A stretch of DNA of 64,000 nt from the NCBI GenBank assembly GCA_964590075.1, contig CAZPXS010000002.1, positions 1-64,000 of the forward strand, written 5' to 3'. Source of the stretch: JAGDVO01 sp964590075 [NCBI: uncultured Aquificales bacterium] (lineage in GTDB: Bacteria; Thermosulfidibacterota; Thermosulfidibacteria; Thermosulfidibacterales). The translations under genes and the position numbers were made by a program. The notes beneath the pieces were generated by a model that searched no databases, had not been told where the DNA came from, and was given only the letters and a program-made list of their open reading frames with translations. Positions 49,415 through 57,253 of the stretch are shown here, piece after piece (position 1 is the first letter of the stretch; each line of letters opens with the position of its first letter).

Positions 49415-50011
49415 ATGAAGGGGAAGTGGTGTGGTGTGGCGGGAGTTTTTTTAGGTCTTACGATTCTTGCTTTAGCTGGTTGTGGTACTCCTGTTTGTGA
49501 GAGACCCCAGGCTGCTCCAGCTCCTGTAGAGAAGAAGGAGGTGGTTGAGGAAAAACCTGCTCCTACAAAAGAAGAGGTGGCCCCAGCTCCGGTTAAGGAG
49601 GCTCCTCCTGTTGTAGAGGAAAAACCCGCTCCTGTAACCAAGGTTGAGAGTGAGTGTGACATCAAAGAGTTACCGATGATACACTTTGACTTTGACAAGT
49701 ACGACATAAAGCCAGAGTATAGGGATACTTTGAATAAAATAGCGGAAATAATGAAGAAGTGTAAGGATATGGTTATTACGATCGAAGGTCACTGTGACGA
49801 GTGGGGTTCAAGGGAGTACAATATAGCCCTCGGTTGGAAGAGGGCAAATGAGGCTAAGAAGTATCTTGTAAATCTTGGTGTTGAGGAGAGTAGGATAAAG
49901 ACTATAAGTTACGGTAAGGAAAAACCGAGATGCTTTGAACATAATCCAGCCTGCTGGCGTATAAATAGGAGAGACGAGTTTAAGATAGGTTTTGAAACTC
50001 AGGCGAAATGA
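49415..50011 (+). CDS. pal: Peptidoglycan-associated lipoprotein Pal
   Basis: The 198-residue lipoprotein has lipobox LAGC near residue 23. A Pro/Glu/Val-rich linker (about 30-78, repeated EEKPAP) follows, then an OmpA-like domain (IHFDFDKYDIKPE; EGHCDEWGSREYN; peptidoglycan-binding NIALGWKRANEAK). It tethers the outer membrane to peptidoglycan. The gene starts 3 bp after tolB and is followed by a terminator. Confidence 0.96.
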   Translation: MKGKWCGVAGVFLGLTILALAGCGTPVCERPQAAPAPVEKKEVVEEKPAPTKEEVAPAPVKEAPPVVEEKPAPVTKVESECDIKELPMIHFDFDKYDIKPEYRDTLNKIAEIMKKCKDMVITIEGHCDEWGSREYNIALGWKRANEAKKYLVNLGVEESRIKTISYGKEKPRCFEHNPACWRINRRDEFKIGFETQAK

Positions 50012-50023
50012 TTGACTTTACTC

Positions 50024-50065
50024 GGGGAGGCTCGGCTTCGACGGGCCTCCCCTTTATTATTTTTG
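50024..50065 (+). terminator. Intrinsic terminator after pal
   Basis: Eight-bp stem GGGGAGGC (50024-50031) and GCCTCCCC (50045-50052) with a loop, followed by a T-rich tract (TTTATTATTTTT). It ends the tolQ-pal transcript. Confidence 0.8.
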
Positions 50066-50141
50066 ATTTTTGACATCCTTTAATAGATCAGGTATTATTC
50101 CTTAAGAGAATAGGATTACTTTTTGGATAGAGGGGTTAGTC

Positions 50142-50939
50142 ATGGAAAGAAAATTCTACTACTTGGTAGGTTTATCCATGTTTTTATTGTCAGGTTGTTT
50201 TGCGACTCAGGAAGACGTTATGCTTTTAAATAACAGGGTTAGTAATCTTGAGGCTAGTATGGCTAAGACTGAGACTAAATTTAGCAAGGTTGATTCTATA
50301 GAGGCGAGGGTTCAGGCTTTAGAGTCGAAGATTTCTTCAATTGATCTTTTAAGTGGTAACTACAGGAGTCTTGAAGATACAGTGAATAGTCTAAAAGATG
50401 AGGTATCCCGTATGAGGGGAGATTTAGATTCAGCCTATACTGAACTAGACCTATTGAAGCAGAGAGTATCAGCGCTTGAAAATGCTCTTCTCAACGTGAG
50501 TGAAAGTATAAGGAAACAGGCGAGTTCCAACGCTACCGTACCCTCCAACGCCACGGCTACGGTGGATCAAAAAACTGATCCGATAAAGGCTGCGGAGGAG
50601 GCTGTAGCTAAGGGTGATTACGATAAAGCCATAGATCTATATTCTAAGTACATTAAGGAGAACCCAAAGGATCCGAAGTTGGCTGACTATTACTATAGGG
50701 TTGGGGAGATTTACTTTTTAGCTGGAAAGTACAGGGAAGCGATATTGAACTTTGAAGACTTTAGGGCAAGGTATTCCGAACATTCTAAGGTTCCTGCTTC
50801 CTATCTAAAGGAGGCTATTGCCTTTGAAAAAATCGGTGATAAAAAGTCGAGGGATATACTTTTAAAGATGCTTATTGACAAGTATCCAAAGAGCAGAGAA
50901 GCGCAGGAAGCAAAGAAGATGCTATCAGGTAAGAGATAA
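50142..50939 (+). CDS. cpoB: CpoB (YbgF)-type coiled-coil/TPR lipoprotein
   Basis: The 265-residue protein has lipobox LSGC near residue 19, which suggests lipidation; E. coli CpoB is not lipidated. A trimeric coiled coil (about 25-125) is followed by three TPR-like repeats (AAEEAVAKGDYDKAIDLYSKYI and so on). CpoB links Tol-Pal with peptidoglycan synthesis in division. It resembles the lipoprotein at 2771. It has its own start after the pal terminator, preceded by a GGGG site. Confidence 0.9.
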   Translation: MERKFYYLVGLSMFLLSGCFATQEDVMLLNNRVSNLEASMAKTETKFSKVDSIEARVQALESKISSIDLLSGNYRSLEDTVNSLKDEVSRMRGDLDSAYTELDLLKQRVSALENALLNVSESIRKQASSNATVPSNATATVDQKTDPIKAAEEAVAKGDYDKAIDLYSKYIKENPKDPKLADYYYRVGEIYFLAGKYREAILNFEDFRARYSEHSKVPASYLKEAIAFEKIGDKKSRDILLKMLIDKYPKSREAQEAKKMLSGKR

Positions 50940-50957
50940 GGGGGTGTTTGAAGGGGT

Positions 50958-52301
50958 ATGACTGAATCTACCAAGAGTTTGCTCGAGGATTTTCTGAAGA
51001 TTACCGTTGACTTTTTGGAAGCTGAGGATGGTGTTATATACGGGGAGGTTGAGAAGGATAGATTTGAACCTATCGTTATTTTTTCTCTAAGAAAGGATGT
51101 CCGTGGAGTTTGTTTCAATATAGAGGATAGTTCAAATGAGAATCTGTTGACCTTTGTGATAAACAACTGGCCGGAGATATTCGTTACCTCTGATGCTACA
51201 CTTATAGAGAACCTTGGTATACCCTATAAAGATAGGATGCCAAGGAGTTTTATGGCTGTACCTTTTAAGGTTGGTTCTCGTAGATTCCTTATCGCCTACT
51301 CTTCGGATAGACTGGATGTTTTCCCCGAGAAAGCCCAGAAGATAGTGCAAAGGGTTGTTAAGTTTTTGAAGTTACTACTTGTTAGATTGGTTGAGGTTGA
51401 ACTTGCGGATATAAATAAATCCAAGTTGAACATGTTAAAGAAACTTATAGGTTTGGTACTTGAGGAGAACGATCCTTCTTTCGCTCTTTACAATATGGGG
51501 GAGTTTTTGGAGTTAGATCTAGTTGGTCTATTCTACAGAGAGGGTGAGGAGATAGGGTGTGTGTCTATGCATACATACGGGGATATAAGGCCAGAGGATA
51601 TAAAGGTGGTACCGAGGTCCTTACTCTATCTTGCCTTTGATAGAAGTGAGCCTTACATGGTGCTGGAGGAGGAGGAGTTTGTTCCTGATGTTAAAGGATG
51701 TGGATTCATAATACCCTATAGGGGGGTTGGTAGAAGGTATGTTTTCGTTGTTATGACAAGGAAAGAGGGTTACCTTACCGGGGAGTTGTTCGACGTATTT
51801 GAGGTTTTGGGAAGGATCCTGGTTAGACTCGTTGACTCTAGTAATTTTAAGGATCAGGTGATGGCTCCAAGCGAGAGTTTTATCAATCGGTTGAGAATAT
51901 TAGCGAATAGGAGTGTTAAGGAGAATATAAAGATACTAGTTGTAGTTGTTGAGATAAGAGAGTTTGTTAGGGATATATCGCGAAGGGGATTTTGGGAAAA
52001 GGAGAGGGCCTTCTGGGAAGTCTATAACGCCACGAGGGAGAGATTTCCTAAGTTTAACCTCTATAGGCTTAAGGATGAGGTTTTTGTTATGGTTTCTACA
52101 TTTGATAGTCGCGATATGGCCAGAGAGGCTGCCAAGAGTATAAAGGAGTTTATAAACGGTATTGAAATAGTGGAAATGCAAAATATAAATACCTTTATTA
52201 TTCCAGATGAGGTGGCCCAGGTGGAGGATTTACTATCGAAGCTTGATAATATCCTTAGAGATGAGGAGAGAAAAATTCAGAAGAAGAGGTTCTTCCTATG
52301 A
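50958..52301 (+). CDS. GAF-like protein with degenerate GGDEF-type C-terminus
   Basis: The 447-residue soluble protein starts 18 bp after cpoB and overlaps mreB by 4 bp. Residues 1-145 and 155-290 look like two GAF-type sensor folds. The last 125 residues have the secondary-structure order and some landmarks of a diguanylate cyclase (GGDEF) domain. YRLKDEVFVMVS stands where the GGDEF site should be, and DNILRDEERKIQ resembles the final helix. The catalytic GG is missing, so it probably does not make c-di-GMP. The domain calls are by eye. I do not know a named family for this architecture. Confidence 0.55.
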   Translation: MTESTKSLLEDFLKITVDFLEAEDGVIYGEVEKDRFEPIVIFSLRKDVRGVCFNIEDSSNENLLTFVINNWPEIFVTSDATLIENLGIPYKDRMPRSFMAVPFKVGSRRFLIAYSSDRLDVFPEKAQKIVQRVVKFLKLLLVRLVEVELADINKSKLNMLKKLIGLVLEENDPSFALYNMGEFLELDLVGLFYREGEEIGCVSMHTYGDIRPEDIKVVPRSLLYLAFDRSEPYMVLEEEEFVPDVKGCGFIIPYRGVGRRYVFVVMTRKEGYLTGELFDVFEVLGRILVRLVDSSNFKDQVMAPSESFINRLRILANRSVKENIKILVVVVEIREFVRDISRRGFWEKERAFWEVYNATRERFPKFNLYRLKDEVFVMVSTFDSRDMAREAAKSIKEFINGIEIVEMQNINTFIIPDEVAQVEDLLSKLDNILRDEERKIQKKRFFL

Positions 52302-53356
52302 TGGGATTGATCCAGAGGATAAGGGATTGGTTTGAAAGTCTCTTTAAGATGAGTCTGAGGATCGATATAGCTATAGATCTTGGGACTGCCAATACCCTGA
52401 TATACGTTGCAGGGGAAGGCATAGTTCTTAACGAGCCTTCCTTCATAGCTATCGAGAATAGAAGTGATGTGATCGCGGTCGGTAAATCGGCCAAGATAAT
52501 GTGGGGAAGAAGTCCGCAGCATATAGAGGTTATAAATCCTATAAACGATGGTGTGATAGACCATTACGATTCGGCTTATTTTATGCTTAGACATTTTTTT
52601 GATATGGCCGGTATAAAGTTGAAGGCTGGTAGGGTCCGAATGGCCATGTGTGTACCATCTAAGGTTACCCAGGTTGAAAGGTCCGCAATAATAGATATAG
52701 CCCACGAGTTGGGTGCTAAAGAGGTGTTACTGATAGATGAACCTATGGCTGCGGCAATCGGGGCTGGTATACCTATACATGAACCTCGTGGCAACATGGT
52801 TGTGGATATAGGTGGTGGCACAACGGACATAGCCGTTATTTCCATGGGTGGCATATCTATTAAGGATTCTATAAGAATCGCGGGAAACGAGCTTGATGAG
52901 GCTATAAGGAACTATATAAGGGATAAGTATAGTTTACTTATAGGTTGGAGCGATGCGGAGAATATCAAGATTTCAATAGGTAGTGCTATTCCCGAGGAGA
53001 GAAAGGGTAGGATGGTGGTAGGTGGTAGGGATCTGGCTATGGGTACTCCTAAGGAGGTTGAGATAACTAGTGATGAGGTTTGGGAGGCTATTTACCCTTT
53101 TGTTGAGACTATGGTCGATGCGATAAGAAGGGTTCTTGATAGAACATCTCCTGAACTTGTTTCTGATATTGCGAAAAATGGCATAAACCTTACAGGTGGT
53201 GGGTCGCTTTTACACGGCCTTGATAGGTATATAGAAAAGAAGATAAAGGTTAAGGTTGTGAGAACAAACAATCCTCTTGAGGTCGTTGTTCTAGGCGCTG
53301 GGAAGGCTTTGGAGGATTACGAAAACTATAAAAATGCCTTTATTTCCATTGATTGA
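52298..53356 (+). CDS. mreB: Rod-shape actin homologue MreB
   Basis: MreB forms membrane filaments guiding peptidoglycan synthesis. The 352 residues have an N-terminal stretch for membrane binding (about 1-20) and the actin signatures IDLGTANTLIYVAGEG near 28, GGGTTDIAVISMGG near 175 and LTGGGSLLHGLD near 300. mreC and mreD do not follow, which is unusual. It overlaps the convergent aldolase gene by 17 bp. Confidence 0.97.
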   Translation: MMGLIQRIRDWFESLFKMSLRIDIAIDLGTANTLIYVAGEGIVLNEPSFIAIENRSDVIAVGKSAKIMWGRSPQHIEVINPINDGVIDHYDSAYFMLRHFFDMAGIKLKAGRVRMAMCVPSKVTQVERSAIIDIAHELGAKEVLLIDEPMAAAIGAGIPIHEPRGNMVVDIGGGTTDIAVISMGGISIKDSIRIAGNELDEAIRNYIRDKYSLLIGWSDAENIKISIGSAIPEERKGRMVVGGRDLAMGTPKEVEITSDEVWEAIYPFVETMVDAIRRVLDRTSPELVSDIAKNGINLTGGGSLLHGLDRYIEKKIKVKVVRTNNPLEVVVLGAGKALEDYENYKNAFISID

Positions 53357-53900
53357 TAAGTAGAATTACCTTTGATGAAAATTCTAAGCTTGAGGTTAGA
53401 AACAGAGCTTCCTCAAGGTTTTTTCCTATTGCGAAGGTTCCGTGCCCTTTAACTACAACTATTCTATCAACCCTAAGTACATCTACTATACTTTTTATAA
53501 GTAGATCTCTATCATTATGATTGTCTATAACTTTTGCACTTTTAAAAGTTAATGCTCCCTCGTAATCCATGGCACTTATCCTATTGAGTCTTAGGGAGAG
53601 AGCTACGGTGAATGTAGGGTGTGCGTGGATTATGGCCTGGGCCTTTGTGTTTAGGTATATGTTCCTATGAATATCCCACTCACTTGATATCTGTGGATAT
53701 ACCGATTTCTCGGCATCAATTGGAATGGCTGAGATATCATCCTCTTTAAGGAAACCGAGTTTGGTACCTGTGTTGGTTATGTATACCAGATCCTTTTCTC
53801 TTACCGATATGTTACCACCGTGGCTTGTAACGAGGTGTTCTTCCCAAAGGGCTCTACCGATTTTTATTATTTCTCTAATCCTATCTATCCCTATGTCCAT
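53340..53900 (-). CDS. Class II aldolase/adducin-family protein
   Basis: The 186-residue protein belongs to the AraD/FucA zinc aldolase-epimerase family. The motifs SHGGNIS near 26 and SSEWDIHRNIY near 72 (catalytic Glu) are visible. The zinc His pair is HAHP near 92, and the third His is in KGHGTFAIG near 155. The substrate could be a sugar phosphate such as fuculose-, ribulose- or methylthioribulose-phosphate. The sequence does not tell which. Confidence 0.85.
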   Translation of the reverse strand: MDIGIDRIREIIKIGRALWEEHLVTSHGGNISVREKDLVYITNTGTKLGFLKEDDISAIPIDAEKSVYPQISSEWDIHRNIYLNTKAQAIIHAHPTFTVALSLRLNRISAMDYEGALTFKSAKVIDNHNDRDLLIKSIVDVLRVDRIVVVKGHGTFAIGKNLEEALFLTSSLEFSSKVILLINQWK

Positions 53901-53926
53901 GGCTTCATTGGTTTAAATAATTTTAA

Positions 53927-54030
53927 CTGCCGTAAGGCACCCTGCGGCACAGGGAAGAACTGCTTACCGTTGCTCCCTTCCGGGCCTGGCGGGGTTCACA
54001 GCCTTCCCTTGCACAGGACCTTACGGCAGG
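53927..54030 (-). ncRNA. ffs: Signal recognition particle RNA (small bacterial type)
   Basis: The minus strand folds with terminal stem CTGCCGTAAGG/CCTTACGGCAG and contains the conserved apical region CCAGGCCCGGAAGGGAGCA, where Ffh binds. The length of about 104 bases is that of 4.5S RNA. It lies downstream of tRNA-Ser on the same strand and may be co-transcribed. Confidence 0.93.
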
Positions 54031-54039
54031 TTTTTTAAA

Positions 54040-54129
54040 CGGAGAGGGCGGGATTCGAACCCGCGGCAGGGCTTTTAACCCTGCACTCGGTTTCCAGCCG
54101 AGCCCCTTCGTCCACTCGGGCACCTCTCC
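54040..54129 (-). tRNA. tRNA-Ser (GGA)
   Basis: Acceptor GGAGAGG/CCTCTCC, a long variable arm (GTGCAGGG...CCCTGCC) typical of serine tRNA and anticodon loop CTGGAAA with anticodon GGA. CCA is not encoded. Confidence 0.95.
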
Positions 54130-54155
54130 CTAACCAGAGACTTTCCGATAGAAAG

Positions 54156-54184
54156 AGAATAAGTTTAACCGCCAACTTTGTCAA
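54156..54184 (-). promoter_or_regulatory. Promoter for tRNA-Ser and SRP RNA
   Basis: On the minus strand, TTGACA (54179-54184), a 17-bp spacer and TATTCT (54156-54161) lie 27 bp before tRNA-Ser. Confidence 0.6.
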
Positions 54185-54257
54185 GAGACTACCCTATTGA
54201 CAAGTGATCATCAACTTGTAAAAAATCTATGTGGAGGTGTTGCCTTTGTACACGAGA

Positions 54258-54263
54258 TATAAT
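54258..54263 (+). promoter_or_regulatory. -10 box before the Ala-Val-Leu tRNA cluster
   Basis: A perfect TATAAT lies 15 bp before tRNA-Ala. I could not find a matching -35. Confidence 0.4.
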
Positions 54264-54278
54264 AGTATTAGATATAAA

Positions 54279-54351
54279 GGGCGGTTAGCTCAGGTGGGAG
54301 AGCGCTACCCTCGCACGGTAGAGGCCGCGGGTTCAAGTCCCGCACCGTCCA
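54279..54351 (+). tRNA. tRNA-Ala (CGC)
   Basis: Acceptor GGGCGGT/ACCGTCC with the G3-U70 pair that marks tRNA-Ala, and anticodon loop CTCGCAC with anticodon CGC. CCA is not encoded. First of three plus-strand tRNAs, all with C34. Confidence 0.95.
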
Positions 54352-54396
54352 TCTATTTCAGATCTGTTTACAGATACGGTGTGGTTGTTGATGGTT

Positions 54397-54468
54397 GGGC
54401 GATTAGCTCAGTGGGAGAGCGCTCCCCTCACAAGGGAGAGGTCGGTGGTTCGAACCCACCATCGCCCA
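54397..54468 (+). tRNA. tRNA-Val (CAC)
   Basis: Acceptor GGGCGAT/ATCGCCC, anticodon loop CTCACAA with anticodon CAC and T loop GGTTCGAAC. CCA is not encoded. Confidence 0.95.
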
Positions 54469-54528
54469 TTTCTAATGGTTCCTTCTTGAAGAAAAACAAC
54501 TTACTCTTTATATATTACCTCGTAACCT

Positions 54529-54613
54529 GCCGAAGTGGCGGAACCTGGTAGACGCGCTGGATTCAGGATCCAGTGGGGGTTACCCCGTGCGGGTTCGAAT
54601 CCCGCCTTCGGCA
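54529..54613 (+). tRNA. tRNA-Leu (CAG)
   Basis: Acceptor GCCGAAG/CTTCGGC, a long variable arm and anticodon loop TTCAGGA with anticodon CAG. CCA is not encoded. Confidence 0.95.
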
Positions 54614-54741
54614 TTTCCTATTAAACCTGTCGAATCAGTCTAACCTTAATCTTTTAGATTCTCCCAACTTTCTTAAGTTTTTGAGCTAATATGTGAAAAA
54701 ATTATGTGAAAAATGTAACTTATAGGTTAAAAAAATAAAAA

Positions 54742-54814
54742 TGGAGCGGACGGGATTTGAACCCGTGACCTCCAGAATGCCATTCTGGCGTGCTCCCAAC
54801 TGCACCACCGCCCC
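54742..54814 (-). tRNA. tRNA-Ala (GGC)
   Basis: Acceptor GGGGCGG/CCGCTCC with G3-U70, and anticodon loop ATGGCAT with anticodon GGC. The D-stem region is TGGTGCAG instead of the common TAGCTCAG. CCA is not encoded. Confidence 0.93.
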
Positions 54815-54875
54815 GTGTGTAGAATAATATTATCCCCTTTTTTAATCCTTGTCAATCCCTCCTTGCCCCGTCTCA

Positions 54876-55967
54876 TTAGGCTCTTTTTAACCTTTTTAAA
54901 CCGCTATCAGAGATTATCGGCGTTTTGAAACGGATGATTCTTAGGTATAGCCATGTATAAAATAGAGCAAAGGCTGTAGAGGAGAAGATTAGTGTTATGG
55001 TATCATTCCAAAAAAGGATACCTAAGGTGCTACAGATTAGCTCCATAAACCATAGAAATGGTGACGTAAGCGAGTTCTTTAGTTTATTATCTAAAAAATA
55101 AAATACTTTTTTAACTACTCTTTTATATATTAGCGTGTGCAAATGAAGTCTATCTGGTTCGAAGGGACTTTTATTTCGCATGAATTTTCTTCTCCAGATT
55201 GAGAATAGAGTTTCCCATATCGGGTAGAATAGTAGCATAAGTGGGAACCAGGCTGAGACCTCTCTATGGGAGTTTACTATCATAACTCCGCTTAGACCAG
55301 CTATGAATCCTATGGTATAGGCTCCACTATCCCCTAGGAATATCAACCCAAAGGGATAGTTTAAAAGTAAGAATCCCAGGATTGAAGCTACCATTGTGAG
55401 ATTTAGGTATAGGAGGAAAAAATCGTTTAGGATGAACGAGATGTAAGAGTAGGACAGAAAGACTATAATGGCTACTCCACTTGCAAGGCCATTGAATCCG
55501 TCTATTATGTTTATAGCGTTTGCCACTCCACTGAGAGCGAATGCCGTAAAAATACTACTAAGGATGAAACTATTCTCTAGTATGTTATCTATTACCGGGA
55601 TATCTATCCTCCGTAGATTTCCATCAAGTAGTATCACGGCAACCAAACCTGATATTAAAGCTGATATTAATCTTAGCCTTGGACTAATATTTTTGGTTAT
55701 ATCTTCTAGTAATCCAGAAAGGAAGAGGGGAAAGGATGATAGTATAACCATTAAAAATTTCCCCGCAAAATCCTTACCACCTATGAGGAGGGAGATTGCT
55801 CCTATTATCTGCCCAGCGTATATGGCTATTCCGCCTACCCTTGGGGCTTGCCAGCTGTGAAACTTCTGTACACCCTTAGTTTCGTCTATCATTTTCTTGG
55901 ATTTTATCCTGAGTATGATAATCGAACAGATTAGAGAAACGATAAAAGATATAAGTAGATATTTCAT
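54876..55967 (-). CDS. WecA/TagO-type undecaprenyl-phosphate sugar-1-phosphate transferase
   Basis: The 363-residue protein has about 10 membrane helices and belongs to the MraY/WecA (glycosyltransferase 4) family. Catalytic motifs are visible: LLEDITKNISPRLRL near 86 (the DDxxK site, here ED), NIIDGFNGLASG near 155, FLGDSGAY near 212 and PDRLHLHT near 276. It starts surface-polysaccharide synthesis on undecaprenyl phosphate. The sugar (GlcNAc or related) cannot be read from sequence. It is preceded by a GAGGTAGGT ribosome site. Confidence 0.9.
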   Translation of the reverse strand: MKYLLISFIVSLICSIIILRIKSKKMIDETKGVQKFHSWQAPRVGGIAIYAGQIIGAISLLIGGKDFAGKFLMVILSSFPLFLSGLLEDITKNISPRLRLISALISGLVAVILLDGNLRRIDIPVIDNILENSFILSSIFTAFALSGVANAINIIDGFNGLASGVAIIVFLSYSYISFILNDFFLLYLNLTMVASILGFLLLNYPFGLIFLGDSGAYTIGFIAGLSGVMIVNSHREVSAWFPLMLLFYPIWETLFSIWRRKFMRNKSPFEPDRLHLHTLIYKRVVKKVFYFLDNKLKNSLTSPFLWFMELICSTLGILFWNDTITLIFSSTAFALFYTWLYLRIIRFKTPIISDSGLKRLKRA

Positions 55968-56080
55968 ACCTACCTCATCAGGTTAAACTTTAATGAAGGT
56001 TCCTGTCCTATACATATAGAAAAAGCCTTTTAAAATCAATCGACTTTTTACTTTGGTATATAGATTTGGAGTATAGGAGA

Positions 56081-57253
56081 CTAGACCTTGCTTATTACCT
56101 TTTTAAAGGCATTTATTGCAAAGTCTATATCTTCGTCGGTGTGACTGGCCATGAGTGTTACCCTTAGTCTACTCGTTCCCTTTGGTACTGTAGGCGGTCT
56201 TATGGCGCTTACGAATACTCCCTCTTCAAATAACAGTTTACTCATCTTTAGGGCTCTTTCCTCATCTCCGACTATTATTGGAATGATAGCGGTTTTCTGA
56301 TCCTTCACATCAAGACCGATCTCCTGTAAACCCTTTACGAACTTGACCACGTTACTTCTTAACCTTTTTACCAAATCGGGATTTTCCTCGAGTATATTTA
56401 GCGCCTCCATAACACCGGCAACAACAGGTATCGGTAAACTCGTTGTAAATATGAACGGTCTCACCCTGTTTATAAGATATTCCCTGAGTTTGTAGTTAAC
56501 AGCGACAAAGGCACCAAATCCTCCAAGGGCTTTGCCAAGAGTTCCCATTTGTATGTCTATCCTGCCGTAGAGATTCCAGTACTCAACGGAACCTCTACCT
56601 GTCTCACCTATAACTCCTGTTGCATGTGCATCATCAACCATAAGTAGTGCATCGTATTTTTCCGCAATATCCGCGATATTCCTTAATGGTGCTATATCTC
56701 CATCCATACTGAAAACACCATCCACGACTATCAGTTTCCTTCTTGCTTTCTTTCTTTTCAGTATGCTTTCAAGGTGTTCAACATCGTTGTGTCTAAATGT
56801 TGCAAACTGGGCTCTAGAAAGGAGTAAACCATCGATTATAGAGGCGTGGTTCAATTTGTCCGATACTATAAGATCCTCAGGGCTGTTACATATCGCACTT
56901 ATTACCCCAATATTAGCCATATACCCCGTACTAAATAGAAGGGCACATTCCGTTTGCTTAAACTTTGCCAATCTTCTTTCCAACTCTTCATGTAAAACCG
57001 TGTTACCGGCTACAAGCCTTGAAGCAGGGCTACCGAATCCGTACCTATTTATAGCTTCGACGACTGCCTTTTTCACGCGCGGGTGGTTGGCAAGCCCAAG
57101 GTAGTTGTTGGAACATAGTAACAAGACCCACCTATCCTGTATCTTTACCCATCTATCATGTGTACTATCGATTGTAACCATCCTTCTATAGAGTTTTTTC
57201 TCCTCAAGTTCCAAAAGTTCCTTTTCTATCTCCTTAATTATTCCCTTTTCCAT
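56081..57253 (-). CDS. bioF: Alpha-oxoamine synthase, BioF/Kbl type
   Basis: The 390-residue PLP enzyme joins an acyl-CoA with an amino acid. The PLP Lys is in GTLGKALGGFGAF near 237, with VDDAHATGVIG near 203 and the SNNYLGLANHP start near 48. BioF (pimeloyl-CoA plus alanine, for biotin) and Kbl (glycine plus acetyl-CoA) are both possible, as is a related lipid-base synthase. Its start overlaps emrB by 20 bp, so it is co-translated with a drug-exporter-type operon. No other biotin gene is in the window. Confidence 0.8.
   Translation of the reverse strand: MEKGIIKEIEKELLELEEKKLYRRMVTIDSTHDRWVKIQDRWVLLLCSNNYLGLANHPRVKKAVVEAINRYGFGSPASRLVAGNTVLHEELERRLAKFKQTECALLFSTGYMANIGVISAICNSPEDLIVSDKLNHASIIDGLLLSRAQFATFRHNDVEHLESILKRKKARRKLIVVDGVFSMDGDIAPLRNIADIAEKYDALLMVDDAHATGVIGETGRGSVEYWNLYGRIDIQMGTLGKALGGFGAFVAVNYKLREYLINRVRPFIFTTSLPIPVVAGVMEALNILEENPDLVKRLRSNVVKFVKGLQEIGLDVKDQKTAIIPIIVGDEERALKMSKLLFEEGVFVSAIRPPTVPKGTSRLRVTLMASHTDEDIDFAINAFKKVISKV

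Noticed and set aside
54197-54202. Plus-strand TTGACA as the -35 of the tRNA-Ala promoter
   Set aside because: No -10 lies at 16-18 bp; the TATAAT at 54258 is 55 bp away.
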